Shown piece by piece: positions 1-8,831 of a stretch of 8,831 nucleotides of DNA (within the stretch, counting starts at the first letter, position 1; the number at the start of each line of letters is the position of its first letter). A model generated the notes under the pieces. That model saw only the letters and a program-made list of their open reading frames with translations, did not search any database and was not told the DNA's origin. The DNA is from Actinomycetes bacterium. GTDB taxonomy: Bacteria; Actinomycetota; Acidimicrobiia; Acidimicrobiales; RAAP-2. The DNA lies in the NCBI GenBank assembly GCA_021800645.1, contig JAJYYT010000070.1, forward strand, positions 1-8,831, written 5' to 3'. The translations under genes and the position numbers were made by a program.

Positions 1-1008
1 GCCCGGGACGACCGAGATCGGGGGCAGTGTCACAGAAGCAGAGCGGTCGGCTGTGAGCGCGACCCGGCGCGACTTCCCCGGGCGAGCGGTCCCGCCCGTG
101 CGGGCGACCGAGGCACGTACGACGATCCCGCGCTCTGGGACGTTGCCGTCGTTCGCGACGACGGCGGCGATCCGGACACGGCCGGTCGGCGGGAGCAGCG
201 TCGTGCTGCCGTGGCCCGCCCCGGAGCCGGATGCCGGCACCGGGGCGGGTGTGAACGCCAGCGCGTGCACGACGAGCTCCACCTTGTGGACGGCCGCCAG
301 CGTGGGAGAGCTCGTGAGGGCGCCGACCAGCGCGCGCGCGCCACTCGGCGTCCAGACCTTGGTCCAGTGAGTCCACGCGGAGAAAGGAAGGCGCGCGCCG
401 CCGGGCGCGCGCCGAAGCGCGCGACGGCCGGCCGCGTACTCCCGGTCGCTGCGCTCGAGGAGCGTCCCGACCTTCTCGAGCACAGCCGCCGCCCCCGCGG
501 CGGAGAGCGGCGGCGGGGTCCACGCGGTCGCGGACGGTCCGGGGGCACCCACGACGGGGAGGGGCGCCATCCCGAGAAGCCGGTCAACCGCGGTCCTGAG
601 ATCGCGCGCCGCCGTTGCCCGTTCGGCCATCGCTGCGGCCACGTCGGCGCCCGCATCCCCCGAGGGGGCGGGTGACGCAGCTGTGGCCGCCTCGATCGCG
701 AGCGACGAGGTGGAGCGGACGAGTGTGTCGAGCGACTCCTCGAGCGCCGTGCGATCGTCGTGCGGCGCGCCGGCGAGCAGCGTGCGGAGCTCCTCGCCCT
801 GGCGGTTCGACTCCTCGACGAAGAGCCGAGCCTGCGCGGCGTAGGACCGGTCGACCGCCCGCTCGTAGCCCACGGACTGGGTGCGGATCCTCAGAAGGCC
901 GCCCACGACCAACGCGCCGACCAGCACGGCGAGGATCCCGCCGCCGACGGCGAGCGGGCTCAAGCGTGCGGAACGGCGCCCGTGTCTGCGACGATCGATG
1001 GGAGGCAC
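1..1008 (-). CDS. Membrane-anchored protein of unknown function, C-terminus cut by the window edge
   Basis: I do not recognise this gene. The frame is open from a TAG near 1025 through the left edge, giving 336 visible codons. The first start is GTG at 1008, with TTG at 963 as alternative; neither has a clear Shine-Dalgarno sequence. Residues 1-16 are Arg-rich, followed by one hydrophobic segment at about 17-39 (Ala/Val/Gly/Leu) and a long segment at about 42-145 with many charged, Ala and Leu residues that may be helical. Next come a Pro/Ala-rich stretch, a Trp-containing patch (WTHWTKVW, 212-219), and from about 275 a beta-rich, Val-rich part with a VANDGNVPERG motif. That part resembles CARDB/Ig-like extracellular domains that start with 'VxNxGxxxA'. 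An N-in, outside-facing topology is inferred. It lies 91 nt downstream of sqdB on the same strand and may be cotranscribed. Membrane anchoring is fairly secure; the CARDB-like reading is tentative. Confidence 0.7.
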   Translation of the reverse strand, partial: MPPIDRRRHGRRSARLSPLAVGGGILAVLVGALVVGGLLRIRTQSVGYERAVDRSYAAQARLFVEESNRQGEELRTLLAGAPHDDRTALEESLDTLVRSTSSLAIEAATAASPAPSGDAGADVAAAMAERATAARDLRTAVDRLLGMAPLPVVGAPGPSATAWTPPPLSAAGAAAVLEKVGTLLERSDREYAAGRRALRRAPGGARLPFSAWTHWTKVWTPSGARALVGALTSSPTLAAVHKVELVVHALAFTPAPVPASGSGAGHGSTTLLPPTGRVRIAAVVANDGNVPERGIVVRASVARTGGTARPGKSRRVALTADRSASVTLPPISVVPG

Positions 1009-1099
1009 CGGCGCGTGACGCTACCGCCGCGTCCTCGAGGCTCCGCACTGGGCAGCGGGCCCGCCGGCGGCCTCCGCCGTCCGTCGACGGGAGCCCCGC

Positions 1100-2314
1100 T
1101 CAGGCGTCGGAGGTCTCGGCCTCCGCCCAGCTCTCGCTGCGGACGGCGCCCGAGGTACGCAGGACGCTCGCCGTGCTGCGCCACGCAACGGTCGGCTCGA
1201 TCGCCTCGAGCTGGACTCGGTCGCGGTGGCGCTCGACGACAGACAGGAGCGAAGTGAGCGTACGGGAATTCAGCAGGTGCGGCACGAGGCCGAGGTCGAG
1301 CAGCTTCGTGTGCGCGGCCCGGTAGTAGTGCTCGTGCTCCTCCACCCTCGGATTGTCGAGATGGACGATCTCGGCGGTCCCCGAGTAGGCGTCGACGACC
1401 ATCTCGGCGAGCTGCTGGACGGAGAACGACTCGGTGAACTGGTTGAAGACCCGGTACTCGCCCGGCTCGGCCGGGTGCAGGCAGGCGAGCTCGACGCACG
1501 CGAGCGTGTCGCGGATGTCGAGCATCCCGCGGGTCTGGCCACCGGTGCCGTAGACGGTGAGAGGGTGGCCGGCGACGGCTTGGACGCAGAAGCGGTTCAG
1601 CACGGTGCCGAACACGCCGTCGTAGTCGAAGCGCGTGGCGAGATCCGGGTGCAGGACGGTCTCGGGCGTCTCCTGGCCGTAGACGATGCCCTGGTTCAGG
1701 TCGGTCGAGCGGAGGCCCCAGATCCGGCAGGCGAACATGATGTTGTGGCTGTCGTGCACCTTGGAGAGGTGGTAGAAGGAGCCAGGCTGCTTCGGATATG
1801 GCAGGACATCGGTCCGCCCGCGGTGCGTGATCTCGATGAAGCCCTCTTCGATGTCGATGTTCGGCGTACCGTACTCGCCCATGGTGCCGAGCTTGACGAG
1901 GTGGATCTCCGGGTTCACGTCCGCGATCGCGTAGAGGAGGTTCAGCGTCCCCACCACGTTGTTCACCTGCGTGTACACGGCGTGCTGCTGGTCGATCATC
2001 GAGTAGGGCGCAGAACGCTGCTCCGCGAAGTGCACGATGGCGTCGGGTGCGAACTCCTCGAGGGTCCTGTGGACGAACGGCGCGTTCGTGAGGTCGCCGA
2101 CGTAGATGGTGATCCGAAGGCCCGAGACCTCCTCCCAGACCCGGACCCGGTGCTGAAGGTGCTTGATCGGCACCAGGCTGTCCACGCCCATCTCGAAGTC
2201 GTACTGGCGGCGGGCGAAGTTGTCCACGACGCCCACCTCGTGCCCGCGGCCGGACAGGTGCAGCGCGACCGGCCACCCCAGGTACCCGTCGCCACCAAGA
2301 ACCAGGATCCTCAC
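1100..2314 (-). CDS. sqdB: UDP-sulfoquinovose synthase (sulfolipid biosynthesis)
   Basis: This enzyme converts UDP-glucose and sulfite to UDP-sulfoquinovose, the headgroup donor of sulfoquinovosyl diacylglycerol. It is an extended SDR with NAD. The 404-aa protein follows plant SQD1 and bacterial SqdB almost motif for motif: the GGDGYLG nucleotide loop (residues 7-13), VVDNFARR (29-36), EQRSAPYSMID (98-108), KLGTMGEYGTPNIDIEEG (141-158), FYHLSKVHDSHN (180-191), TDLNQG, NRFCVQA, YGTGGQTRG and FNQFTE. The catalytic Thr144, Tyr181 and Lys185 sit at the family positions (Thr145/Tyr182/Lys186 in SQD1). GTG at 2314 was chosen because a GAGGAG lies 7 nt upstream and the fold begins at once (VRILVLGG); a longer ATG start at 2371 would add 19 atypical residues. 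No glycosyltransferase partner (SqdX/SqdD) is visible here, so it must be elsewhere if the lipid is made. The C-terminal ~20 residues are not part of the usual core. Confidence 0.95.
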   Translation of the reverse strand: MRILVLGGDGYLGWPVALHLSGRGHEVGVVDNFARRQYDFEMGVDSLVPIKHLQHRVRVWEEVSGLRITIYVGDLTNAPFVHRTLEEFAPDAIVHFAEQRSAPYSMIDQQHAVYTQVNNVVGTLNLLYAIADVNPEIHLVKLGTMGEYGTPNIDIEEGFIEITHRGRTDVLPYPKQPGSFYHLSKVHDSHNIMFACRIWGLRSTDLNQGIVYGQETPETVLHPDLATRFDYDGVFGTVLNRFCVQAVAGHPLTVYGTGGQTRGMLDIRDTLACVELACLHPAEPGEYRVFNQFTESFSVQQLAEMVVDAYSGTAEIVHLDNPRVEEHEHYYRAAHTKLLDLGLVPHLLNSRTLTSLLSVVERHRDRVQLEAIEPTVAWRSTASVLRTSGAVRSESWAEAETSDA

Positions 2315-2563
2315 AGACCGTCTCCTCTCGTCGTGGAGTGCCTCCGAGTCCGATCGCGCGACGGCGCGCACGAACCCCTCGGCAGGGCTTCGTCCCCAAC
2401 CACTATGCCGGCCGACCCTTGGAATCAGCTGAGAAATTGGGGAAAGCTCCCTGAAAGTGAAGGCAGATCTCCGGGAAGCGAACCGGACGATCGGAGCCGG
2501 GCCTCTGCGGTCGACGGCGTCGTCTCACGGACCGCTCCTTGGAGCCCCGGCCCGGAAGGCTGC
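2315..2563. other. Intergenic gap between asd and sqdB with a low-GC patch
   Basis: This is the largest gap on the minus-strand side (249 nt). Positions 2421-2460 are only about half G+C (19 of 40), much lower than the coding regions around it, and contain the palindrome TCAGCTGA at 2425-2432. This is where a separate promoter or operator for sqdB would be expected. I could not find a convincing -35/-10 pair: CATAGT on the minus strand near 2402-2407 matches four of six -10 positions but has no good partner. A 12-nt palindrome GCTCCTTGGAGC (2534-2545) lies about 20 nt past the asd stop but has no T-run. Confidence 0.4.
2322..2327 (-). promoter_or_regulatory. Shine-Dalgarno sequence of sqdB
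   Basis: GAGGAG on the minus strand, 7 nt before the GTG at 2314. It decides the sqdB start against the upstream in-frame ATG at 2371. Confidence 0.75.
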
Positions 2564-5742
<3,179 letters not shown>

Positions 5743-5749
5743 GGCGGCC

Positions 5750-6301
5750 GTGACCGACATCCCGGCCCCCGACGGCTCCAGCCCCAGGCGCCAGCGGTTC
5801 GAGGCGCCTCCGCCGATGATCATCGACCCCGAGCGGCGGTACAGCGCGACGATCGAGACCTCGAAGGGCACGATCGTCGCCGAGCTGGACGTACACGGCG
5901 CGCCGGTCACCGTGAACAACTTCGTGTTCCTCGCCCGCTGGCACTACTACGACGGGGTCGTGTTCCACCGGATCATCCCGGGGTTCGTGATCCAGGGAGG
6001 CGACCCCGAGGGCACCGGTCGGGGCGGACCCGGGTACCGCTTCGCGGACGAGCTGCCCAAGCCGGGCCGCTACCGGATCGGCTCGCTCGCGATGGCGAAC
6101 GCGGGGCCGGACACGAACGGCAGCCAGTTCTTCATCGTGAGCGGCCCCGACGGCGTCGGGCTCCCCCCCCAGTACTCGCTGTTCGGGTCGGTGGTGAGCG
6201 GGGGTGACGTCGTCTTTGTCATCGTCGCCGTCGGCTCGCGCTCAGGAGCTCCGAAAGAGCGCGTGGTCATCGAGTCCGTCACCGTCGCCGAGCGGGTTTG
6301 A
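5750..6301 (+). CDS. Soluble cyclophilin-type peptidyl-prolyl cis-trans isomerase
   Basis: This is a 183-aa prolyl isomerase without signal or membrane segment, hence probably cytoplasmic. After about 18 hydrophilic residues the cyclophilin domain starts with APPPMIIDPERRYSA and keeps TVNNFVFLARWHYYDG, FHRIIPGFVIQGGDPEGTG (His73, Arg74, Gln82), MANAGPDTNGSQFFIV and YSLFGSVVSG. It closely resembles the preceding membrane-anchored protein from the PPPM-IDP motif onward, so the pair is probably a tandem duplication in which one copy has or lost an anchor. The GTG at 5750 lies 7 nt after the upstream stop, with a TGAGG at that stop acting as a modest ribosome-binding site, so coupled translation is likely. 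A run of eight C (6163-6170) lies in the coding sequence, but the frame is intact through it. Its stop overlaps the TTG of the SGNH gene. Confidence 0.92.
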   Translation: MTDIPAPDGSSPRRQRFEAPPPMIIDPERRYSATIETSKGTIVAELDVHGAPVTVNNFVFLARWHYYDGVVFHRIIPGFVIQGGDPEGTGRGGPGYRFADELPKPGRYRIGSLAMANAGPDTNGSQFFIVSGPDGVGLPPQYSLFGSVVSGGDVVFVIVAVGSRSGAPKERVVIESVTVAERV

Positions 6302-7134
6302 TCCGCGCGCTCGGGCGGCGCCCGCCGCATGGACCGTGGCGTGGATCGTGGCGAGCGGGCGGTGCGCTCGTGCTCGGAGCGCTCGCGCTCGGCACGGCAG
6401 CCTGCGGCGCTGTCGCTCACGCGGCTGGCCCGCACGCGCACCTCCCCGGGCGGCGCATCACGGCGCCTTCGCCAGCGACCCACAGCACGACGACCGGCCC
6501 GACCGGTGCCCGGAGCACGACGAGCGGCCCGACCGGTGCCCAGAGCACGACGACCGGCCCGACCGGTGCCCCGAGCACGAGCGGCCCTCCGACAACGACC
6601 TCGGCGCCACCAGGCCGCCACGGCCCCGTCACGGAGCCCCCGCTGCCGCCAGCAGGACCCGGGTTCGTCGCCGACAAGGTCACGGCGGTCGGCGACTCGG
6701 TGATGATCGACTATGCGAAGGCGCTCGAAGCAGACATCCCGGGGATCGAGATCGACGCCGCGGTCAGCAGGCAGTGGGCGACAGGCGTGGCGATCCTGCA
6801 GCGGCTCGCGTCGCAGAGCGCGCTCGGCGCAGTCGTGATCGTGGGCCTCGGCACCAACGGGCCGATCACCTCCAGCGACTTCGACTCGATGATGACCGTG
6901 CTGTCCGGCGCGTCGCGAGTCGTGTTCGTGAACGACCGCGTCGACCGGGCGTGGCAGGACTCGAACAACGCAGTGCTCGCGCAAGGGGTCGCGCGCTTCC
7001 CGCGGGCGGTGCTCGTCGACTGGTACGCCCTCGCCGTGCGCCACCCGGGCTGGCTCTACGCCACACAGACGCACCTCCCGATCGACGGCCCCGGCGCCGC
7101 TGCGCTCGCCGCGCTGGTGGCGGCCGCCGCCTGA
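6298..7134 (+). CDS. Secreted or lipoprotein-like SGNH-fold protein, probably without full catalytic triad
   Basis: The 278-aa protein has an Arg-rich N-terminus, a hydrophobic stretch at about 21-35 ending in LGTAAC (possible lipobox, Cys36), a Thr/Gly/Pro linker to about 120 including three 10-residue repeats, and a C-terminal domain. That domain resembles the SGNH domain attached to acyltransferase-3 (OatA-like) proteins: AVGDSVMIDYAKAL (Ser134), VGLGTNGPI (Asn187), NDRVDRAW...NN, VDWYALAVRHPGWLY and THL (His259). In relatives the last motif reads D-G-x-H; here it is T-Q-T-H, so the catalytic Asp is missing (alignment from memory). No acyltransferase membrane domain is present. The role may be binding or modification of cell-wall glycan or protein, which is unproven. 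TTG at 6298 is the only upstream start in frame; it overlaps the cyclophilin stop as TTGA, suggesting coupled translation. The next in-frame GTG lies inside the hydrophobic segment. Confidence 0.8.
   Translation: MIRALGRRPPHGPWRGSWRAGGALVLGALALGTAACGAVAHAAGPHAHLPGRRITAPSPATHSTTTGPTGARSTTSGPTGAQSTTTGPTGAPSTSGPPTTTSAPPGRHGPVTEPPLPPAGPGFVADKVTAVGDSVMIDYAKALEADIPGIEIDAAVSRQWATGVAILQRLASQSALGAVVIVGLGTNGPITSSDFDSMMTVLSGASRVVFVNDRVDRAWQDSNNAVLAQGVARFPRAVLVDWYALAVRHPGWLYATQTHLPIDGPGAAALAALVAAAA
6484..6573 (+). repeat. Three tandem 30-bp repeats in the SGNH protein linker
   Basis: Units at 6484-6513, 6514-6543 and 6544-6573 differ only at a few positions, and a partial fourth follows from 6574. Each encodes STT(T/S)GPTGA plus one variable residue (R, Q or P). 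The near-identical codons suggest recent expansion, and the exact multiple of three keeps the frame when copy number changes. The likely role is a flexible, possibly glycosylated spacer. Confidence 0.9.
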
Positions 7135-7155
7135 GCGCGCCCCCGCCCGTCTCCC

Positions 7156-7845
7156 TCAGAGGCCGGCGAGGGCACCCAGGCCATCGACGGCGGCGCGGCC
7201 GTCGACGTAGACCGACGGTCTCCCTTGGCCGCGGCTGCGCCAGCGTCCGTCGGGATCCCGGAGCAGGGCGGTGCGCCCCGGGATGCCGACGACGGGGACG
7301 CCTGGCGGCGCGAGCAGCACCGCGCGATGGAGCTTCTCCCCGTGCGCGTCCTCCTGGAAGTCCCCGACGAGCGGCACGACGGCGAGCCCTTCGATGAGCC
7401 CGAGCCCGACGGTGAGCGCGCCCCCGCGAGGGTCGACCATCGGGTCGGAGAGCACCAGCGCGCCCGCCCCGGCCCCGGCCACGACCGCGCCGTTCCCCCA
7501 CGCCTCCCGTAGCGCCGCGAAGACCTTCGAGCCCTTCAAGACCGAGCGAAGGTGGAGCGGGGACCCCCCGCTCAGGTACAGGAAGCGGGCGGCACCGACA
7601 ATCGCCGCCGCGTCGTCGTCCTGCGCGTCGGCACGGCTCGCCACCATGAGCCCCTGCACCTCCGCGCCGAGCCCTGCGAACCACTCCGCTGCGGCGAGCA
7701 CCCGCCGCTCCGGCCGCTCGAATGCCGCTGCGGTTGGCAGCACCACCACCTTGTCGGACCCCGAGGCGTCGAGCAGGTCGGCGTCGAAGTCGCAGCCGGC
7801 CGTCCACTCGTCGCCTCCGACGAGCGCGAGCACACCGGGGCTCAT
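7156..7845 (-). CDS. Peptidase S51 / cyanophycinase-like protein, probably catalytically inactive
   Basis: The 229-aa protein has the order of elements found in the S51 family (cyanophycinase, dipeptidase E; class I glutamine-amidotransferase-like fold): LALVGGDEW at 6-14, DKVVVLPTAAA (31-41), FLYLSGGSPLHLRSVL (88-103), AVVAGAGAGALVLSD (120-134), VGLGLIEGLAVVPLVGDF (146-163), VVGIPGRTALL (185-195). In active members the nucleophile elbow reads G-T-S-A-G-A; here it is G-A-G-A-G-A, with Gly126 in the Ser position. The usual 'DxHFxxRxR' His also appears changed (VGDFQEDAHGEKL). A peptidase role is therefore unlikely; binding or regulation is possible. ATG at 7845 was chosen for its GGTGAGGA ribosome-binding site and because the fold begins there; ATG at 7869 and 7950 are alternatives. 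It converges with the SGNH gene 21 nt away and is divergent from the mutase gene. Confidence 0.82.
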   Translation of the reverse strand: MSPGVLALVGGDEWTAGCDFDADLLDASGSDKVVVLPTAAAFERPERRVLAAAEWFAGLGAEVQGLMVASRADAQDDDAAAIVGAARFLYLSGGSPLHLRSVLKGSKVFAALREAWGNGAVVAGAGAGALVLSDPMVDPRGGALTVGLGLIEGLAVVPLVGDFQEDAHGEKLHRAVLLAPPGVPVVGIPGRTALLRDPDGRWRSRGQGRPSVYVDGRAAVDGLGALAGL

Positions 7846-7849
7846 CTGG

Positions 7850-7857
7850 TCCTCACC
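7850..7857 (-). promoter_or_regulatory. Shine-Dalgarno sequence of the S51-like gene
   Basis: GGTGAGGA on the minus strand, 4 nt before the ATG at 7845. It supports this start over the upstream in-frame ATGs at 7869 and 7950. Confidence 0.6.
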
Positions 7858-7935
7858 GCCCCACACCATCTCACACGAGTGGGCAGCCAGGCGGCGGCCG
7901 GACGGCTCCCACGGAGCACCCGGGCCGCCCGGCAG

Positions 7936-7941
7936 TAGCCT
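7936..7941 (+). promoter_or_regulatory. -10-like hexamer upstream of the mutase gene
   Basis: TAGCCT fits TANNNT and ends 7 nt before an ATG at 7949, the same geometry as the two hexamers in the lysC/cyclophilin spacer. No clear -35 is visible. If used, it would give a transcript beginning at the small ORF described next. Confidence 0.35.
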
Positions 7942-7948
7942 TGCGCCC

Positions 7949-8035
7949 ATGCGCGGGCGCGTGGACGTCGCCGACTCCGAGGTGGCGAAGGCAGGGAGCT
8001 CCCGGGCACGCGGCCGAAGCCGCTCCCGCGGCTGA
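7949..8035 (+). CDS. Possible leaderless 28-residue leader ORF before the mutase gene
   Basis: ATG at 7949 begins 28 codons ending in TGA (8033-8035), two nt before the mutase GTG. The peptide (start MRGRVDVADSEVAK) ends in an Arg/Ser-rich stretch, ARGRSRSRG. It sits 7 nt after a TANNNT hexamer, as leaderless genes do. The mutase GTG has no Shine-Dalgarno sequence of its own, so re-initiation from this ORF could be how it is translated. No homology is recognisable and chance is a real alternative at this base composition. Confidence 0.25.
   Translation: MRGRVDVADSEVAKAGSSRARGRSRSRG
8010..8032 (+). promoter_or_regulatory. Two mutually exclusive hairpins before the mutase start
   Basis: Three 5-nt segments, GCGGC (8010-8014), GCCGC (8019-8023) and GCGGC (8028-8032), are separated by CGAA and TCCC. 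The middle one can pair with either flank, each time with a four-base loop. The second hairpin would end at the stop of the small ORF, 5 nt before the mutase GTG. The layout resembles a small attenuator, but stems of 5 bp in GC-rich DNA arise easily by chance. Confidence 0.25.
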
Positions 8036-8037
8036 GC

Positions 8038-8831
8038 GTGCCCGAGGTGCCGCCCTCCCGGTCGTCACCGTGGTTCATGCGGACCTACTCGGGGCACTCG
8101 ACCGCACGCGCGTCCAACCAGCTGTACCGGAGGAACCTGGCGAAGGGCCAGACCGGGCTCTCGATCGCCTTCGACCTCCCGACCCAGACCGGCTACGACC
8201 CGGACGCCCCCGAAGCGCTGGGCGAGGTCGGCAAGGTCGGGGTTCCCGTCGTGCACCTCGGGCACATGCGCGAGCTCCTGGCCGGGATCCCCGTCGCGGA
8301 GATGAACACCTCGATGACGATCAACGCGACCGCGGCGTGGTTGCTCGGCCTGTACGTCGCGCACGCGACCACCCAGGGGATCGCCCCGAACGCGCTCCAA
8401 GGGACCACCCAGAACGACATCCTGAAGGAGTACCTGAGCCGCGGCACGTTCATCTTCCCGCCCGAGGAGAGCCTCCGGCTCACCGTCGACACCATCGCGT
8501 ACACCCTCCGACACGTGCCAAGGTGGAACCCGGTCAACGTCTGCAGCTACCACCTCCAGGAGGCGGGAGCGACGCCGGTCCAGGAGATCGCGTACGCGCT
8601 CGCGAGCGCGATCGGGATCCTCGACGCGGTGCGCTCCTCGGGCAAGATCGACGACGCGAAGCTCCCGGAGGTCGTCGGCCGCATCAGCTTCTTCGTGAAC
8701 TCCGGCGTGCGCTTCGTGGAGGAGACCTGCAAGATCCGCGCGTTCGGGCGATTGTGGGAGCGGATCTGCCTGGAGCGCTACGGCGTCACCGACCCGCGGC
8801 TGCGCCGCTTCCGCTACGGGGTGCAGGTGAG
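8038..8831 (+). CDS. meaA: Ethylmalonyl-CoA mutase (MeaA-type B12-dependent mutase), C-terminus beyond the window
   Basis: This enzyme is inferred to rearrange (2R)-ethylmalonyl-CoA to (2S)-methylsuccinyl-CoA with adenosylcobalamin, a step of the ethylmalonyl-CoA pathway for acetate assimilation. The visible 264 codons cover the N-terminal part of the substrate-binding barrel and are open at the right edge; the family is about 650-680 aa with a C-terminal B12 domain not seen here. Motifs are PWFMRTYSGHSTARASN (11-27), YRRNLAKGQTGLSIAFDLPTQ, TGYDPD, MNTSMTINATA (89-99), LQGTTQNDILKEYLSRGT (120-137), FPPEESLRL, CSYHLQEAGATP (169-180), VRFVEETCKIRAFGRLW and RFRYGVQV. These match MeaA proteins more closely than methylmalonyl- or isobutyryl-CoA mutase; the Tyr53 and Arg135 equivalents of Tyr89/Arg207 of methylmalonyl-CoA mutase remain. 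GTG at 8038 fits the family's N-terminal length; GTG at 8047 is possible. No cobalamin riboswitch is visible upstream. Confidence 0.88.
   Translation, partial: MPEVPPSRSSPWFMRTYSGHSTARASNQLYRRNLAKGQTGLSIAFDLPTQTGYDPDAPEALGEVGKVGVPVVHLGHMRELLAGIPVAEMNTSMTINATAAWLLGLYVAHATTQGIAPNALQGTTQNDILKEYLSRGTFIFPPEESLRLTVDTIAYTLRHVPRWNPVNVCSYHLQEAGATPVQEIAYALASAIGILDAVRSSGKIDDAKLPEVVGRISFFVNSGVRFVEETCKIRAFGRLWERICLERYGVTDPRLRRFRYGVQV

Noticed and set aside
390..413. Direct repeat of the palindromic GGCGCGCGCC (390-399 and 404-413).
   Set aside because: It lies in the coding frame of the membrane protein (Arg/Ala/Gly codons) and is explained by base composition; there is no further structure.
30..1048. 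Arg/Pro-rich frames on both strands at the left end (208, 154, 236 and 165 codons).
   Set aside because: Their composition is that of GC-rich off-frames. The frame with a proper membrane segment and balanced composition is the one starting at 1008 and leaving the window.
1066..1078. Hairpin GGCGG-CCT-CCGCC in the gap after sqdB as a terminator.
   Set aside because: It has only a 5-bp stem, no T-run, and a same-strand gene follows within 60 nt.
2534..2545. Palindrome GCTCCTTGGAGC after asd as a terminator or operator.
   Set aside because: The stem is short with almost no loop and no T-run. It is mentioned in the gap entry but not called as a feature of its own.
7135..7155. Bidirectional terminator between the converging SGNH and S51-like genes.
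   Set aside because: The 21-nt gap has no inverted repeat that I can see.
7846..8037. Cobalamin riboswitch upstream of the B12-dependent mutase.
   Set aside because: The space is at most 192 nt and no B12-box-like sequence is seen; such riboswitches usually control B12 synthesis or transport and not mutases.

Overview
The window is GC-rich (roughly 70%), densely packed and rich in GTG and TTG starts. Together with the gene content (an alpha/beta-type aspartate kinase next to asd, a MeaA-type mutase, and cyclophilins of the 'PPxxIDP' kind), this suggests a high-GC actinobacterium, possibly of an Acidimicrobiia-like lineage. The lineage is inferred from gene style and not from a marker gene. 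I see no mobile element, CRISPR array, tRNA or rRNA.

Layout. The left half is read from the minus strand. In transcription order it holds lysC (4839-3628) and asd (3595-2564), the first two steps of the aspartate-family amino-acid pathway, separated by 32 nt. A 249-nt gap follows, then sqdB (2314-1100), a clear UDP-sulfoquinovose synthase for sulfolipid headgroup synthesis. After 91 nt comes an unrecognised membrane-anchored protein (1008 to the left edge, incomplete). lysC also has an internal start with a strong Shine-Dalgarno sequence, matching the overlapping beta subunit known from Corynebacterium.

A 48-nt divergent spacer (4840-4887) separates lysC from a plus-strand operon. That operon encodes a membrane-anchored cyclophilin (4888-5742), a soluble cyclophilin paralogue 7 nt later (5750-6301), and a secreted or lipoprotein-like SGNH-fold protein (6298-7134) whose TTG start overlaps the preceding stop. 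Both sides of the spacer have a TANNNT -10-like hexamer placed so that transcription would begin at or next to the start codon, as in leaderless actinobacterial mRNAs.

The SGNH gene converges on a minus-strand gene (7845-7156) for an S51/cyanophycinase-like protein that appears to lack its catalytic serine. Divergent from it, the right edge carries the first 264 codons of an ethylmalonyl-CoA mutase (MeaA/Ecm) gene starting at 8038. A TANNNT hexamer, a possible leaderless 28-codon leader ORF and two mutually exclusive small hairpins precede it.

Most of the window is ordinary metabolism. The least explained parts are two probable degenerate enzymes (the S51-like protein without its Ser, and the SGNH protein without its DxxH Asp), the leader region of the mutase gene, and the unrecognised membrane protein at the left edge. 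I did not find a convincing new multi-gene system.
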